Shown piece after piece: positions 33,891 through 47,200 of a stretch of DNA of 64,000 nucleotides (positions are counted from its first letter, which is position 1; every line of letters starts with the position of its first letter). A program made the position numbers and the translations under genes. The DNA is taken from the NCBI GenBank assembly GCA_948567375.1, contig OX419755.1, forward strand, positions 20,724,517-20,788,516. The letters are read 5' to 3'. The notes below the pieces were generated by a model, which worked only from the letters and a program-made list of their open reading frames with translations, was not told the DNA's origin and ran no database searches. Source of the DNA: Lunularia cruciata. Taxonomy: Eukaryota > Streptophyta > Marchantiopsida > Lunulariales > Lunulariaceae.

Positions 33891-35310
33891 GATGTTGAGG
33901 TTGATGATGGAGGCCACGAGAAAACTGAAAAAATTGGTGGCTCAATGAAGTTGATGCATGAAGCAATTTTGGACTAAAGGCTGAACCTCAGTTTGGGGAC
34001 CTTGGTCATTTGTCTGTTCATTTGTCTGTTCTTTAAAAAAAGTATAGAGTGCATACGTTTTTTAGAGGAAGGGAGCTATGAGCCTCTGGGATCATGAAGA
34101 TATTGTTGGGTCATAGCATGAGGTCAGTGATCAAGAAGCAATCAACTCCCACTCTATGCTATCAACATACAGCTTGAAGGCGACCCAAGCGAGAATTCTT
34201 CCAAAGCAGCTCCTGACAATCTCTCTATGTTATACATTCCTTGTTTTCTTTGTAAGGGATAGCTCTGTAGACCTGTTATTGAAGTCCACAAAACTAGTAC
34301 ACTTGAGTCGTCTCAAGATCTATATGTTGCCTTTGAGGAATAATTCTTAGATTTCATTTCAATGTAGTGAAATCAAGAGATAACTTTAAATTTATCAAAT
34401 AAATCTGAGAGTGATAGCAATTGAGATTGAGATCATTAGATTGCTACCTAGTTGTAACAATTCTGGGTTGAAAAAGGTGATGATGAACCATCTGGGTCCT
34501 CCCTTGAATCATGTCAGTGCTATGTTCTAACTGTCAATATACGGGAACACTTGAAGAATCTTGCACGAGCTATATTCATACGTAGAGAAAAATAAAAAAC
34601 CTGTATTGCTTCAAAGACCAACTTCAAGTGGGAAAACAAGCATGATTGAGTACCTAGCCCTAACAACATGACATCGGTTTGTCCGCATCAACAATCATAA
34701 GCATACTGACCTGCATGAGTACTTAGGTTCCTACGTTATGGATAATTCAAGAAAGCTTGTCTTCTAGGAAGGTATCCTAGTGGAGGCTATACAGAACGGA
34801 TACTGGATAGTTCCCAATGAGTGGAATCTTGCACCGTCCAATGTCCTTGAGGCATTAAATAGTTTGCTGCTGACATTACCAAAGCTCTCCTTCAGAACCA
34901 AAGTGGAGCTCTTGATCACTCTCATTCTCTCTTGTCCTCAAGATTGATTGAACCACATAGTATCCCGCCACCTTTTGCAATTAATCTTATGCCTTGACAT
35001 GGTGAAGGTGGCCATTCTTCATGTGCTGCCTCTGTTAGCGCAGATATGGTACATTATTTCCCAAGAGGGTCAAGAGAGTCTGGTGTCACACTCCATAACT
35101 TCCCAAAGGTTTTGAGCTTCAAGACTAGGGTAGTGAGTACACCAAAAGACTACAAATCACACCTATAGAAGGTTTTTGGATGAAGGTTGTATCATAGGGG
35201 CGGACAACATTTTATCACTTGATATAACTATTGTTGACTTTGAGTATTTGAAGAAGCTGCTATAAAAAAAAAATTTAAAAAATTTAAAAGAAGAAGAAGA
35301 TTTCCATCTT
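33891..35310 (+). other. Long untranslated leader of copia-A
   Basis: About 1.4 kb separates the primer site from the gag reading frame, unusually long for a copia element. It has only short open frames. Part of it close to gag is shared with copia-B (near 63180-63230), so at least that portion belongs to the element rather than to a later insertion. Confidence 0.55.
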
Positions 35311-36293
35311 ATGACCCACTCTCTTGAGCATTGGAGTTTTAAGGTGGAAGGTTCAAGGACTCAAGAAGAGTCTCTAAGTGCAGCAATAGCCTATGTAGTA
35401 CTTGAGGAGCAGAAGGAAGTCAAGATGGGTACTCTGAAGCTTGGTGGACCCAAGTGTGATGTGGCAAAGTTTGATGGCCGCATGGATTACTTATTGTGTG
35501 AACGGCATGTGAAAGGAGTTTTGAGGGCAACTAGTTTGGGTAAGCTTTTGAGGGAGAAACCTGAGGATGTGAGACAAAGTGATTGGGATGATATGCAAGA
35601 GCAAGCTGTGAATACTGTTTTGCTACACCTTCAGCCCCATGTGATCAAGCAAGTGGAGGAGCATTCTAACTATACCTCCTTGTTTGATGCACTACAAAGC
35701 AAGTATCATCAGAATGAATTTCAAATAGATTGTACACCAATCTCAAACTAATCACATTCAAGATGAAACTAGGGACCAACATCAAAGACCATGTGGATGC
35801 ATTTTGTGACCTAGTAATAGACTTGAAAAACTTGGGAGAGGACTTGAATGAGGAGCGGAAGGCGCTGCACTTGTTGGGCTCCTTGCCGCCATCCTATCAA
35901 TCACTTTCACAAATGTTGTTGCACCGTGAGAAAAAGACCATTACCTTTCAAGAGGTGACTGCAACTCTACTAACATATGACTTGCAACAAAAACTTGTTG
36001 CAACCTCAATGTCATCTTCTACTCATGGCAATTCCTTGGTTATCCAACATGGGAGACCTCAATGGAGGACTAATGATGGTGATAAGGGGAAAAGCAAGGC
36101 CAGGTCCATGTCTAAGTCAAGAGGCAAGTCCAAGGAAAGGAAACATGTGACTTGTTGGAGATGTGGCAAAGTAGGCCATATGAAGAAGGAATGCAAAGCT
36201 AAGGGCAAAGGAAAGGTAGATGAAGGCTCTTCAGCAAACCTAGCTTATGTTGAGGAGGATATTGATCTGTTGGATGATCAGTATGATTTGTGA
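35311..36293 (+). pseudogene. copia-A gag with one frameshift
   Basis: The likely start is the ATG at 35425 (MGTLKLGGPKCDVAKFDG), since copia gags open with such an F-D/N-G motif; the open frame extends upstream to 35311. A frameshift near 35730 separates the N-terminal part from 35730-36293. The second part holds the capsid and the zinc knuckle CWRCGKVGHMKKEC near 36150-36195. It ends at a stop at 36291. Confidence 0.85.
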
Positions 36294-36329
36294 CATTATG
36301 GGTATGCCCTTTGTACCTCATCTCTTAGT

Positions 36330-37545
36330 ATGGATGATGAATGGATTCTAGATTGTGCTTGCTCATACCATATATGCTATATTTAGGAGTTCTTCTATTC
36401 ACTTTCAACAATGAATGGTTCAGTTCTGATGGGGAATGATCAACCTTGTCGGATTGAGGGTTTTGGATCCATAAGGATTTGAATGTTTGATGAAGCTATG
36501 CGGAAGTTTAATGATGTTTGGTTCATATCTGACATGAAGAAGAACCTGATTTCCCTTGGATTATTGCATGCCAAAGTTCATCAATGGAGTGTTGGTGATG
36601 GGGTACTTCAAGTCACTTCTGGTGGAAAGGTTATCTTGCAAGGTAACTTTCAAAAGAATCTATTTGTATTGGAGAGCACTACAGTGTGTGGAGAAGCCAA
36701 TGTTACCAGGTCTCAAGATTGGGATGATGACTGTGTAGCATTCATGGCTAGGTCATTTGAGTGAGAAGGGTTTGGCTGTCTTGAAAAGAAATGGCTTGCT
36801 ATCCGGCTTGAAGATTGTGAAGTTGGATTTTTCTAAGCATTGCATCTTTGGAAAACAGAACATATCTGTTTTTGAAGTGGGGACCCATAATTCCAAGGGT
36901 CTACTCAAGTATGTACATAGTGATGTGTGGGGACCCTTTCCTACACCCTCACACTCTGGAAAAATTTACTATGTAACATTTATTGACGATCACTTGAGGT
37001 TTGTGTGGATTTATTTCATGCACCACAAGTCTGAAGTCTTTGCCACTTTCAAGAAGTGGAAGACCCAAGTGAAGACTCAGATTGGGAAGAAGGTGAGGTG
37101 TCTGAGATCAAACAATGGCGGGGAGTATGTCTCTAGAGAGTTTCAGGCATACTGTACAAAACATGGGATAACTCACCACCTTACAATTTACACTCCATAG
37201 CAGAATGGTGTTGCTGAGCGGCTTAACCGGACATTGTTGGAACATGCGTAGAGTATGTTGAGTGAATCAAAGTTGCCACATGAGTTTTGGGCAGAAGCTA
37301 TCAACACAACGACATATGTGGTAAATATTTCTCCATCCAGTGCAATCAACTTCAAGACACCATATGAGTTGAGGCATAAGCGACCAACTGATTATGGTAG
37401 ATTGAAGGTATTTGGTTGTGATGCATATTCACTCACACCTAAGGAGGAGAGGTCCAAGTTGGATGCTAAGTCAAAGAAATGTGTTTTTCTTGGCTATGCA
37501 AGTGGAGTGAAAGCTTGTAGGTTATGGGATCCAGGTTACATCTAA
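36330..37545 (+). pseudogene. copia-A protease and integrase, broken
   Basis: The protease site reads WILDCACSYH near 36345, where the family has D-S-G-A-S; the glycine is lost. The integrase zinc-binding start is near 36745 (HMSEKGLAVLKRNGLL). The core follows (HSDVWGPF, FIDDHLRFVWIYF, SNNGGEYVS, QNGVAERLN; 36757-37250) and the C-terminal FLGYASG region is near 37490. TAG stops occur at 37198-37200 and about 37248. Confidence 0.85.
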
Positions 37546-37927
37546 GGTTGTGGTCAATAGGGATGTTTCCTTTAATGAATCCAGATCATTCAAGGAGGGG
37601 GAGAATGCTCAAGCTCTCCCTCCTTAGATCTGGATCTGGATCTGGATCCTTAGACATTGACAAAGGCAAGTCTCCCACCTTAGATCTAGTTGAGGGGGAG
37701 ATTTATCACTTAAGTGATGAAGAGGAAGGAGGTGCTCATATAGCAGAGCAAGTTCTTGAGGAGCAAGAACAAATGGAGCAAGTAGTTGCTGATGAGCAAC
37801 AAAATATGCTAGGTCAGTCTCACATTGGACTACACATGGAGATCAAGCGGAGAGTTCATGTAGGAGGTTATCAAGGCTTGCTAGTCGAGCTCCAATCAGA
37901 TATGGTACGTGGATTGATTCAACAAAG

Positions 37928-39022
37928 TTGTTGGATGATGACTTGACTTCTAGGGATGATGCTCATGCTCTGGTCTTGGAAGAAGGTGAACCCTCATCCT
38001 ACAAGGAGGCATGTTCTTCTAGTGAAAAGGATGAGTGGTTTGGTTCTATGGAGAGGGAGATGGAATCCTTGAGGGATAACAAGACTTGGGAGCTAGTTAG
38101 GTTACCCAAGGATCAACAAGTGATAGATTGCAAGTGGATCTACAAGTTGAAAGAGGGTCCTAAGGGGGGATCAAAGATCTACAAGGCAAGGTTGGTAGCA
38201 AAGGGGTTCACTCAAGAGAAGGAGGTGGACTACAATGAGGTCTTTTCTCCTGTTGCAAAGTATTCCACAATCCGTATGTTATGTATGATTGTTGCATTAT
38301 TTGGTCTTACTTTAGATCAAATGGATGTTGTTACAACGTTTCTCTATAGTACCTTGGATGAGAGGATCTTCATGAGACAACCTATGGGATTTGTGAAGAA
38401 TGGCCAAGAAGGCAAGGTATGCAGATTGTTGAAGTCCTTGTATGGATTGAAGCAAGCACCTCACCAATGGAACAAGAGGTTTGATGTGTTTATGCATGCT
38501 CAGGGTTTCAATAGGAGTTTATTTGATCCAAGTATGTACATGAAACCAATGAGTAATAATACCTTTGGTTTTATTATTCTTGTGCTATATGTGGATGACA
38601 TGTTGATAGCTACTAAGGATAGATCTGAAGTGAACAAGCTCAAGACGCTCTTGAGTTCAGAGTTTAGGATGAAGGATCTAGGGTTGGCCACAAGGATATT
38701 AGGCATAGAGATCAAGAGGAACTTGGGCACTGGTCAGTTGTGGTTGACACAGGGTAAGTATGCTAGGAAGGTACTTGCTAGGTTCAAAATGGAGAACTAT
38801 AAACCAGTAAGTACTCCTCTAGCTTCTCATTTCAAGCTTTCAGCGGCATGTTGTCCTACAGATGCTGTGGAGAAGGGTTTGATGGCTAACATTCCTTATG
38901 AGAAGGTTGTTGGGAGTCTCATGTACTTGATGACTTGCACTAGATCTGATCTTGCCCTAGCAATGGGTAAGGATGTGCAGGTATATGTCAAATCTAGGAA
39001 GGACACCTTGGGAAGCAGTTAA
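37928..39022 (+). pseudogene. copia-A reverse transcriptase, open frame
   Basis: A single frame of 364 codons covers the domain: NKTWELVRLPKDQQVIDCKW, YKARLVAKGFTQEKEVDYNE, SPVAKYSTIR, LKSLYGLKQAPHQWNKRF, the YVDD loop at about 38588-38599 and SLMYLMTCTRSDLA. It shifts out of frame into RNase H after 38990. The catalytic residues appear intact, so this domain is the best preserved in the window. Confidence 0.85.
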
Positions 39023-39571
39023 GTGGATTCTTAGGTATTTGAGAGGTACACTAGACTATGGGCTCTTATTTGATAGAAGATCAATGAATGCCACATCACT
39101 AGATGGCTATGTAGATGCTGATATGGACAATATCTGGACAAGCGGAGGTCAACAATAGGGTATGTATTCACACTTGGTGGTGGGTGCATTATTTGGAGAT
39201 CTATCTTGCAAAAGTGTGTTGCACAATCTACTACAGAAGCGGAGTACATGGCAGCAGTGGAAGCAGCAAAGGAAGCAATTTGGTTGGACAAACTTGTTGT
39301 TGAGATGGGGCTAAGACATGGTAATGTAGTGCTTCATTGTGACAGTCAAAGTGCTATATACCTAGCTGAAAATCAGGTGATGGATAGTAGGGTTAAGCAT
39401 ATAGACATCATATATCACTTTCTTAGGCAAGCTGTGTCTAAGAAAATGCTTGATCTAGTCAAGATTGATGGTAAGCTCAACCCGACTGATGCCTTTACCA
39501 AAGTCATACCTTTAGAAAGTTTCTCAAGGCATTGTGCTACCCTACAGGTTGTGCAAGTGGAGCATGAGTAG
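39023..39571 (+). pseudogene. copia-A RNase H
   Basis: Motifs are DGYVDADMDN near 39105, QSTTEAEYMAAVEAAKEAIW (39215-39280), HCDSQSAIYLAENQ, VKHIDIIYHFLR and NPTDAFTKVIP near 39480. A frameshift lies between the first two motifs. Confidence 0.85.
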
Positions 39572-39760
39572 GATGACCTAACATTGGAGGTGACCTTGGC
39601 TGTTTTGGTTACTCTATACCTATATGGGCTACGGTTATAAGTTCTAGTTTATCCTAGTTTAAAGGAGGGGTCAAGTAATTGACTGTCTGTCTAGAACTTC
39701 CCGCTGAGTTATTAATTGTTGCAAGGTTACTAATCCCAAGACAAGAGTCAAGGGGGAGTT

Positions 39761-40022
39761 TGTTAGGTTTTGACTAATATGCCTTAGGGTTCCGGGTATT
39801 TTGGTGAGGGTTGCTCTCTCATAGGTCGTGGGGAGTATGGACTGAAAAAAACTGTCGTATGACTGGACTGGGAAAAGGATAGGACCCTGAGTCAGTAAAG
39901 GCCTTCTTGATGCTTACCGTGGACGTAGCCTCACACTGAGGTGAACCACATATTCCTGTCTAATGTGTGAATTTGCTTGGAATCAGCATGGTTTATGTGG
40001 CATTAATCAATTTTATCAATCA
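39761..40022 (+). repeat. 3' LTR of copia-A
   Basis: It begins TGTTAGGTTTTGACTAATA just after a purine run (agggggagtt) and ends ATCAATCA. It has a single copy of the unit duplicated in the 5' LTR. Confidence 0.9.
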
Positions 40023-41953
40023 CATTCAAATTTATTGCATATTTAAATAAAAATTATTTTTTTGACCATATAGAGTGATTTTGTAATTTTTTTATAAAGA
40101 GTGAATATGTTTTTTAAATGGCTCATCATATCACCTAAGCCCTTTAAAGTACCTATGAGTCTTCAATCAATACTAGTATTTATATCTCAATTTAAGTTGT
40201 GTTTGTAGAGAATTACAAGTAGATTTTCAATCGCACAAGTACATGAGAGATTAATGAAATGCACTCTTTCTAAATTTTAAAACCTAAATAAATTAATAAT
40301 TTAATAATTTCTAAAAATAAATAAACTTATTTGAAATTCAGATACAGTAATAAATAGATTATCAAGGTCGGGATTGATCTATGAGAATAAATATCTTGAA
40401 ATAGCTTTTAGGTAAAATATATTCGTATTAAATAGTTTCTTATATTATGAACTCCAAAAACTAAAATTTAGAATTTCTTATTAGTATTTTATCTCTCTCT
40501 ATATATATTTTATAATTCCATCAAGTGCAAAGGATGTACTTATTACGTAGCCTATCTCGGACCTACTTGCACATGCGAAAATGTGTGAGAGCAAAATGTG
40601 AGACGACGCGCACAACATGCTCTATGAGCGCTTGAGTCGCTAAACAATAATTTTCGAAAGTAGATTTAATAATTAAATTTCGGAATGTTAAACAGCAAAT
40701 TTTTTCAGTAAAGTACAGATTGTGTAAATTTCTGTAAATTGTCAATATCGTGCCCAAAGATCGTGTAAAAGAATGTGAATAGCTTTTATATAGAAAACAG
40801 GGGTAAAACGAATATGGAGCAACCATATAAGAAGTTTCAACAAAATAATTTAATAGCAAAGAAGAGATCCTCTAAAAAAGGACCTTGCTATACCTAATCC
40901 AACAAAAAGTAAAATGATTCACTTCTCAAAGGAGCTATCAAATAAATTTCACCAATTGTTTAAGAGCTCATTCACCTACTTGACTCGTGAATTTTGTGCA
41001 TTATTTCATCTCTTCTGGTCCCAATCTCGGTTTCTAAAACATGCATAAAGTTGTAACCTCTATGATTCTCGTGCACAGGTTTTGTTGCTTATTTTGATAT
41101 ATCAATTTCTGTTGTATTATCATTACAAATGAATTGAAAAATTCGCGGGAGTAATTTTCTCTCCTGAATATTCTAACTTATATCACCTTCCTCTTATAGA
41201 AAGGAGCGAATAGTTACACAATCTTTGTTGTACGATCTAGCATGACTCTAGAGGTCCAGGACTTGTCTAAACCACATGATATCTTAGGTGCGGCAGGGCA
41301 GACTCTATATTGGGGCTTAGCCCCATGTTACCTTTTTTTTTCTTTTTTCTCTCCCTTGTACGGCTTGATGGGGTCTTCCCATCCTTCATTTTTCCTACGC
41401 GGTCGCCTGTTTCTCGTCTAAACCACATGTGAGGGAAGCACGGTAACTCACCTCCAATTTACTGGGAGTTTCGCTTGCCAAACCCAAACGATGGCGTTTG
41501 CCATCTCTTGCTAAAGTTGACTTCTGTATATTCAGATGCGAAAGAATCCAAGAAATGATGAAAGTTTTCAGACGATAGCACAAAATGCGAAGAGCCGAAA
41601 AGATGTCAAACTAACTGAAAGTACTCTGGATACGCGTCCTTCTCGCCATTATACGAGAGAAATTCAGGGTGGGTTTCGATTCGAAGTGAAGGATTGGCAT
41701 GTCATAGAACAGTGCGGGTGGGGAATCCGAGCCTAAGGAGTACCGTAGTGAACCGGAACTACAGTACCTGGTAGAAGACGGTGAACTGAACTGAACTGTA
41801 TACTGAGTAGGGTTCTCGTGTCCGTAGTGGAATTTGCTGCAGTCCAAGACCTGGACCGATTGATGTCGTGAAGCCACTGGGTGTCGATGAACGCTTGAAG
41901 AAAAAGCTGGCTGAGGTGCATCGAGATTGTAGGTCATTGAAGGTTCCGAATCC
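40023..41953. other. AT-rich stretch then 5' flank of mS34
   Basis: 40023-41250 is AT-rich and shows no gene. From about 41400 composition becomes gene-like, and the last few hundred bases should hold the mS34 promoter and 5' UTR. Short open frames at 41536-42018 on both strands have no recognised domain. A small palindrome ggggcttagcccc lies near 41313. Confidence 0.5.
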
Positions 41954-43085
41954 ATGGCTTCCAACGCTACTGGTAGTGCATTGTTGGCCTTCCGGCGTTT
42001 CTGTTCTTCGACGCCCACTGCTGCAAGCTCCGGTAAGACTCGGAAAAAGAAGAATCTCGTTCAGGTTTTGCAGTTCTTGCCCAATTGGGGAGTTGGCGCG
42101 AAAGTTACGAAAGGACACTGGCAGCCGGAGACTTACTACCAATTGACAAAGGTTCAACTCGGGAAGGTGTGTTTCAACTTCGAAGTCTGACGATATTTGC
42201 CACTTCTTGAGGCAATTTTGAATGCTGGGCCGATTGGTTGTTTGGCAAGAATTCCTGGAACGATTTTTTATAACGTTAAGGTAATGGTCCTAGGAATTGA
42301 AATCCTGATCCCTATGTACCTTGAATTTCAAGTGTTTCCCCGTATCGTGGCGAGGCTGGGTTGGTGCCATAACAATTTCAGCATTGCTAGATGCCTGGTG
42401 GGAGTCTGCCTGGAAATGTATTTCTGCTGTTGCACGATCCAAGTAGCCCTTCCCGAGAATTATGATACTCAAATGCTGAACAATACAATCCCGAAGTACC
42501 AGCAGAACTGAATATATGATTGGAATTGCAGGACGCTAAACATGGGGCTGCATGGGGAATATTTCATCTTTCAGGTAAGACTCAAAAAGTCTTAATCTTC
42601 TACAATCTTTTATCAGTCTTATAGCTCAACAGTGAAAATTCTTGATGTACATCAGCCTCTGTATTACTCGACTCTGGATCCGTGATCGCAAGCATATCTG
42701 TAATCTATCCTCCATTGCTAAAGCCCGAGCGAATCAGTTAGACTTGGTTTCTTCATGCCAGATAAATCGGTTGGCATGTTTTTATGCGCCTCCCTTGAAT
42801 CGATTTGGACAGCAGCACAAGTACTTGATACTCTTTTGCTGCTTAGAATTCAACTTTCAATACTGGTGTGCCTTACAGTGTCGATGCTTTCCCCTGGCTT
42901 ACTAATATCCGTTCGTTGTTGTAAGCTGTGTTTTTGGCGTTTCTTTCGCAATTGGGCTTACCTTGTTTCACGTCTGTAATAAAGGGGTTCCAAAGTCGGG
43001 ATCTGAGGAGAAAATTGGTGGAGTAAACAAGAAGGTCTGGAGGTATTTGAAGGAAGAGCGGCAGGCCGGGTCGAAGACCGTGTGA
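41954..43085 (+). CDS. Mitochondrial small ribosomal subunit protein mS34
   Basis: Three exons splice in phase: 41954-42166, 42532-42574, 42985-43085, total 357 nt (118 residues). The start MASNATGSALLAFRRFCSS is a typical mitochondrial presequence. The conserved body reads KKNLVQVLQFLPNWGVGAKV, then HWQPETYYQLTKVQL, HGAAWGIFHLSG and KKVWRYLKEE. This matches my memory of the short plant protein annotated as 28S ribosomal protein S34-like. mS34 is a mitochondria-specific protein of the small subunit with no bacterial counterpart. The small middle exon (43 nt) is supported by phase and by the conserved motif that spans it. The gene is convergent with the coiled-coil gene downstream. Confidence 0.8.
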
Positions 43086-44299
43086 GAAGGCTCAGCTTGA
43101 AATACTTTTTTCAACGGTTCCTGCTCATCAGTCCTAGTAAAAGAGGTAGAAAAGCACTTTGTTGTGCCCATGCTCCCATCGTAAGGTACAGGCTCATCTG
43201 TTGGAGCAGCTATGCCTTCTCTCGAAGTCTCCTGAACCTTTGGGGCCCTGTTGTTAGATATTGCCAGCACTGTCGGGCAGGTAGTCTCTAACTTGTTGGA
43301 TGTTAACCAGGCGCAGCAAATCCACAAATGTGCAATCTGGAGCTGGCACCTGACATCCGGGATAATATTTGCTCCAGTCTAGTTGAGTATAGCAGTGAAC
43401 GTACCGGGAACTCGATTAAAGTAAGGCAGAGGTAGTCTAGTACACAGGCTTTTTGCTGTTTTAAGGAGCATAGAAGGGGATGTTTTACTGGCAATGACTC
43501 TTATTTTGCAAACTATGTCTTGTAAACTACCTGTGGATTTCCACAGGCTATTCTGCAAGTTTAAATCTGCAATCTGACTGGGATCTCATTTCGTGACAAG
43601 AATCAGTCTAAGCCATATCAGCTCTTTTGAGCAGCATATAACCAGTAAACCTCCATTTGTCCCAAGTTACTACCTGCTTCACCAAATAACTCAGTTTCTT
43701 CTGAGATTGGGCTCTGAAATATGTACGTAGTCGGTATGATTTGGGTCCATTCGCTAGGAAGGAAAATGTAGGATCACGTGATGTTCTTGGCTCCTGCTTT
43801 GGACCTCATGTCAAGGATGTCAACGTCAGAAAATGAAAATAGACAGGTGCGCTCGTATATTTTGATTTGACGTTTTTTGAAGGTTGTTGCGATTTTAACA
43901 ATTGATATGGCGCAACTGGAAGGCTTCGCGTCATATAGTGCGCAAGCTCCCGAGTCCTGTTGACGAGCTGTCCTCTAGTAACTTCTCCAGGAGCAGCAAA
44001 CAGCCCCATCAGTTACTGGCGAGCTGCAGCAGATACAGTTTGAAGCAACTCTTTCTGACCGACTTCAAGAGCCAACTTTTTGTTGGGTCTCAGAAAATGG
44101 AATGACAGTACCAGTTGCAACTCGCGACTCGGCACCAGCAGCCGACTCTCATTTGTTCCAGCATAAGAAGAAGCCGATGGATCATTGAGCAACGAGCGAA
44201 ATCAGGTGAAGAGAAGCTTCATCCCGCTTAGTACTGGTTTCAGAGCCGGATCTTTTGGGTGGAGTTTTTACCGCAAGGCAGCAGAAATAAAACTCAATT
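43086..44299. other. Intergenic space between convergent genes
   Basis: No gene is supported on either strand. It should contain the 3' UTRs of mS34 (+) and of the coiled-coil gene (-). Short open frames here have no domain. Confidence 0.5.
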
Positions 44300-47200
44300 T
44301 CAGTAGACATTCCTCCAGCCAGGTTTTTTCGCCAAAGGCAAATCTGTGCCAATATCATATTCTGCGTCCATTACCTTTCCTTCGGCTGAAAGACGATCCT
44401 CTCTCAGTCGGATAATTTCTGCCCTTAAAAGCTCCGCATAGTCGGAACCCATGCACTCTTTTCTTCTTAGTGAAGAAAGGAAGTTCTCCGGAATTCTTTG
44501 TTTTAAAACGCTGTTTGGTCTCCTGATGATGGACGTTTGGTTATAGCGTGGTAAAAATGTTGCAGGTCCAGCGGGGCCAGTTCCGGGATGTCTGGGCCTA
44601 TTAGGGGCTGTCGAAGGTCTTGGGTGATCTTCGCCTGCCTCGTGCTGCGTTTCTGAACGAGCTCGAGTGGTTGTAGTGTTGTCACATCTCTCGTCTTCGA
44701 TGCCCTGCACCCTTGTCGTTCCCCGCTCATCAGCTTCTCTCGGCTCACCTTCAGGCCTACTACGCCCCCTACCACCACCAACACTGCCACCATTGAGTGG
44801 GTGTGTGTGAATGGCTATCTCTCCTACCTTGTTGTTGTCTTGGTTCAGTATCTGAACCACAGTAGTGTGAAGACAGTCGGCCGGGGGCCTAGACACCGAC
44901 GAGTCCACACCTTCATCATCATCTTGAGGCAAAGCCACTATCCTTCCTACTCTCGCTCCTATTCGACCAGTATCTGAATTTAGTAATCGGCGTTCTTCCT
45001 GTTCTCCTGATCTCATCTGACTGCTGTCGTCTCTTCCTGCTTGAGCATGTCGACGTTTTGCAATTGGGTTATCACATGAGTTCCGATCCGGGACATATCC
45101 TCCTTCGCTTCTATACGTACAACTCTCGTCTTTTTCTGCTTGAGAATAGTTGTGAAGACCACCAATGTTGTCGGGTGAATAGCGACTTGTTTGCATCCTT
45201 GTTGTTCTAGGACTGAAATTATCCGTCTCTTCTCTTACGGGTTGCGGAATCTGATAATGATTTATACCGTTTTCATAAGGTTGTCGAATTATCCGTGGCT
45301 TGCTTTTGCTGATTGCACTGTCAGGTAGACTAGGTAAAGGATGCTTGCCCTCGCATGACTGTGTTGGCCACGCTTCTCTTTGTTGCATGTTCGGAGACTT
45401 GTACCGTCTTACTCTACCAATCGGTTGTGCAAAATGATGAGTCCTTTCAGCTGTGTACTTTTGATCGCTGCCTATTGTCTCTCTGGATATTGGCCCTCGT
45501 CGTCCCTCCCAGTCACTTTTTGAATCTGCAAGGGTTGTGCTGCCTCTATGGATCTTCCTGCTCCACCCCAATAGTGGTGACTCTCTTACTGGCAAATCTC
45601 TTTCTGTGCTATTTGCCGCACACAACTGCGCACGGACCTCAGCCAATACCTGGGCCAGGTTATTGCATACACCATATACAGACTTCAATGCTTGCTTGCT
45701 TGGGTCGGTCTGCTCGGCGCCAGTAAACCTCCCCTGAGCATTATTTGCAATAGGGCCAGGGATCTGCAGGACAAAGATCATCATGACAACAATGTTTGTA
45801 ACGTCAATCTGCTCTGCTGTCTGTATGACTTGTATGTCCTGTATTTCCATCTGTACCGTCTGTGTTTAGGTAGTTTGATTTTGCGTAGGGAAGGTTCTGT
45901 ATTCCATCACTCAATATGCACAAATGAACCTCTTCTGCTCTCATTTCTCAAATATGCGAAAAAGGACTTGTGCGGTTTGTGTCCAAGACACTAACGCTAT
46001 ATTTTTCACTACTCGGGACGGGAGATACTGGCATTACATACAGCTATCTTGGCACCCGCAGGGCACTGACGAAGTCGTGGGTGTTATCTGCAGACTTACC
46101 ATGAAAAGACTGCTTCTTCCTTAGTGTGTTTTGTAGCGCAGACGGACTCATGCTGACATAGAGCATGTTGACATAGGGGTAAATCCCAGACCTCACCTAC
46201 TCTCTCCGAGGGCGTTTCATAATTTTTGAGACTCGGACTGTTCATGTCCTATTTACTAACATCTCCATGTTGTCACCACGTTATGCTTCTCTCTCGAGGT
46301 CACACTCGCTCGCAGTCACAATGCTCAGTCATACTTCACTTACACTTCAATCTCAAGGTTACACGAGCAAGTGTAACCTTGAGATACTGCAGGTATCTAT
46401 GCATCACAAAATCATGTTAACCCCCTGTACGCAGACTTACGTATGCTTACCTCTCTATGTAATTGGTAGTTACGACGATCTTTACAAGGCGACCATCATA
46501 TGTCAGAGTCACTCTTGTCAAACGTGGGTATGGAACCGGGATGTTTACAACGGGTTCTGTACCCGATATGCATAAGAAGCTACATCATCGAAGGAAAAAG
46601 CAAAATAAACATACTTGTTCCATGGCTTTTATGTCTCGTGACAGTTCCTCCTGCAAATCTTTTAACTCTTGCTGCGGCGACGTTGTTGACTGGGGTTGGT
46701 TCGAACAACAGAATAAAGACCGACGTCGCGTCTACAGACAAGTGTACGTTTGTGACAGTTCTTTTGGCTATATGTTCACGAGTTTTCGCTTACGTCGATG
46801 ACTATACACAGTACACAGTTATCTGTTCTTACTAATTACTGCGAGTTTGCACGCACCTGGAAACCACGTCGTACTCTAACGGCTGTTGCAGAGGGCAAAC
46901 CACGTTTCCTTTCTTTGGCTTTCGCCATGAACTGGCCGTCTCCGTTGAGTCTCTTGCGGACATCGGAGGTTGAAGTTGGTACTGGACCTTGTTTGGGGTC
47001 AAGCTTAGGTTGTTGTGTCATTGTTCCAATGGTAGTAGAAAGCTTGTCCTGTTTTTTGGGTACCTCTGACACCCGGTAAACTCTATCAGTTTGTGTCTCA
47101 CCTTCTCGGTAAATTAGTCTCTGGGGAGGAGGAGGGGTTGCCATCGTTGCTGCTTGGGATGGCTGAGGTGCCCTGAGCTTGGATTGAAGAGTTGCTTTTG

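Larger units (their letters stand above)
33587..40022 (+). mobile_element. Ty1/copia element, Tnt1-like (copia-A), both LTRs present
   Basis: LTRs are 33587-33876 and 39761-40022. A primer site (33879-33890), gag, protease, integrase, RT and RNase H follow in copia order, then a polypurine tract (about 39750-39760). It is flanked by CATTT (33582-33586) and CATTC (40023-40027), a 4/5 target duplication. By eye about 15-17 substitutions separate the LTRs over roughly 260 bp, so it is younger than most neighbours. Gag and integrase are broken, but the RT frame is open for 364 codons. Confidence 0.9.

Noticed and set aside
42968..43327. Minus-strand open frame over the last exon of mS34
   Set aside because: Shadow of the plus-strand exon, which carries conserved residues and correct splice phase.
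45355..46835. Overlapping plus-strand open frames
   Set aside because: They are antisense to an exon and intron of the coiled-coil gene, with no domain; the minus-strand frames splice in phase and form heptads.
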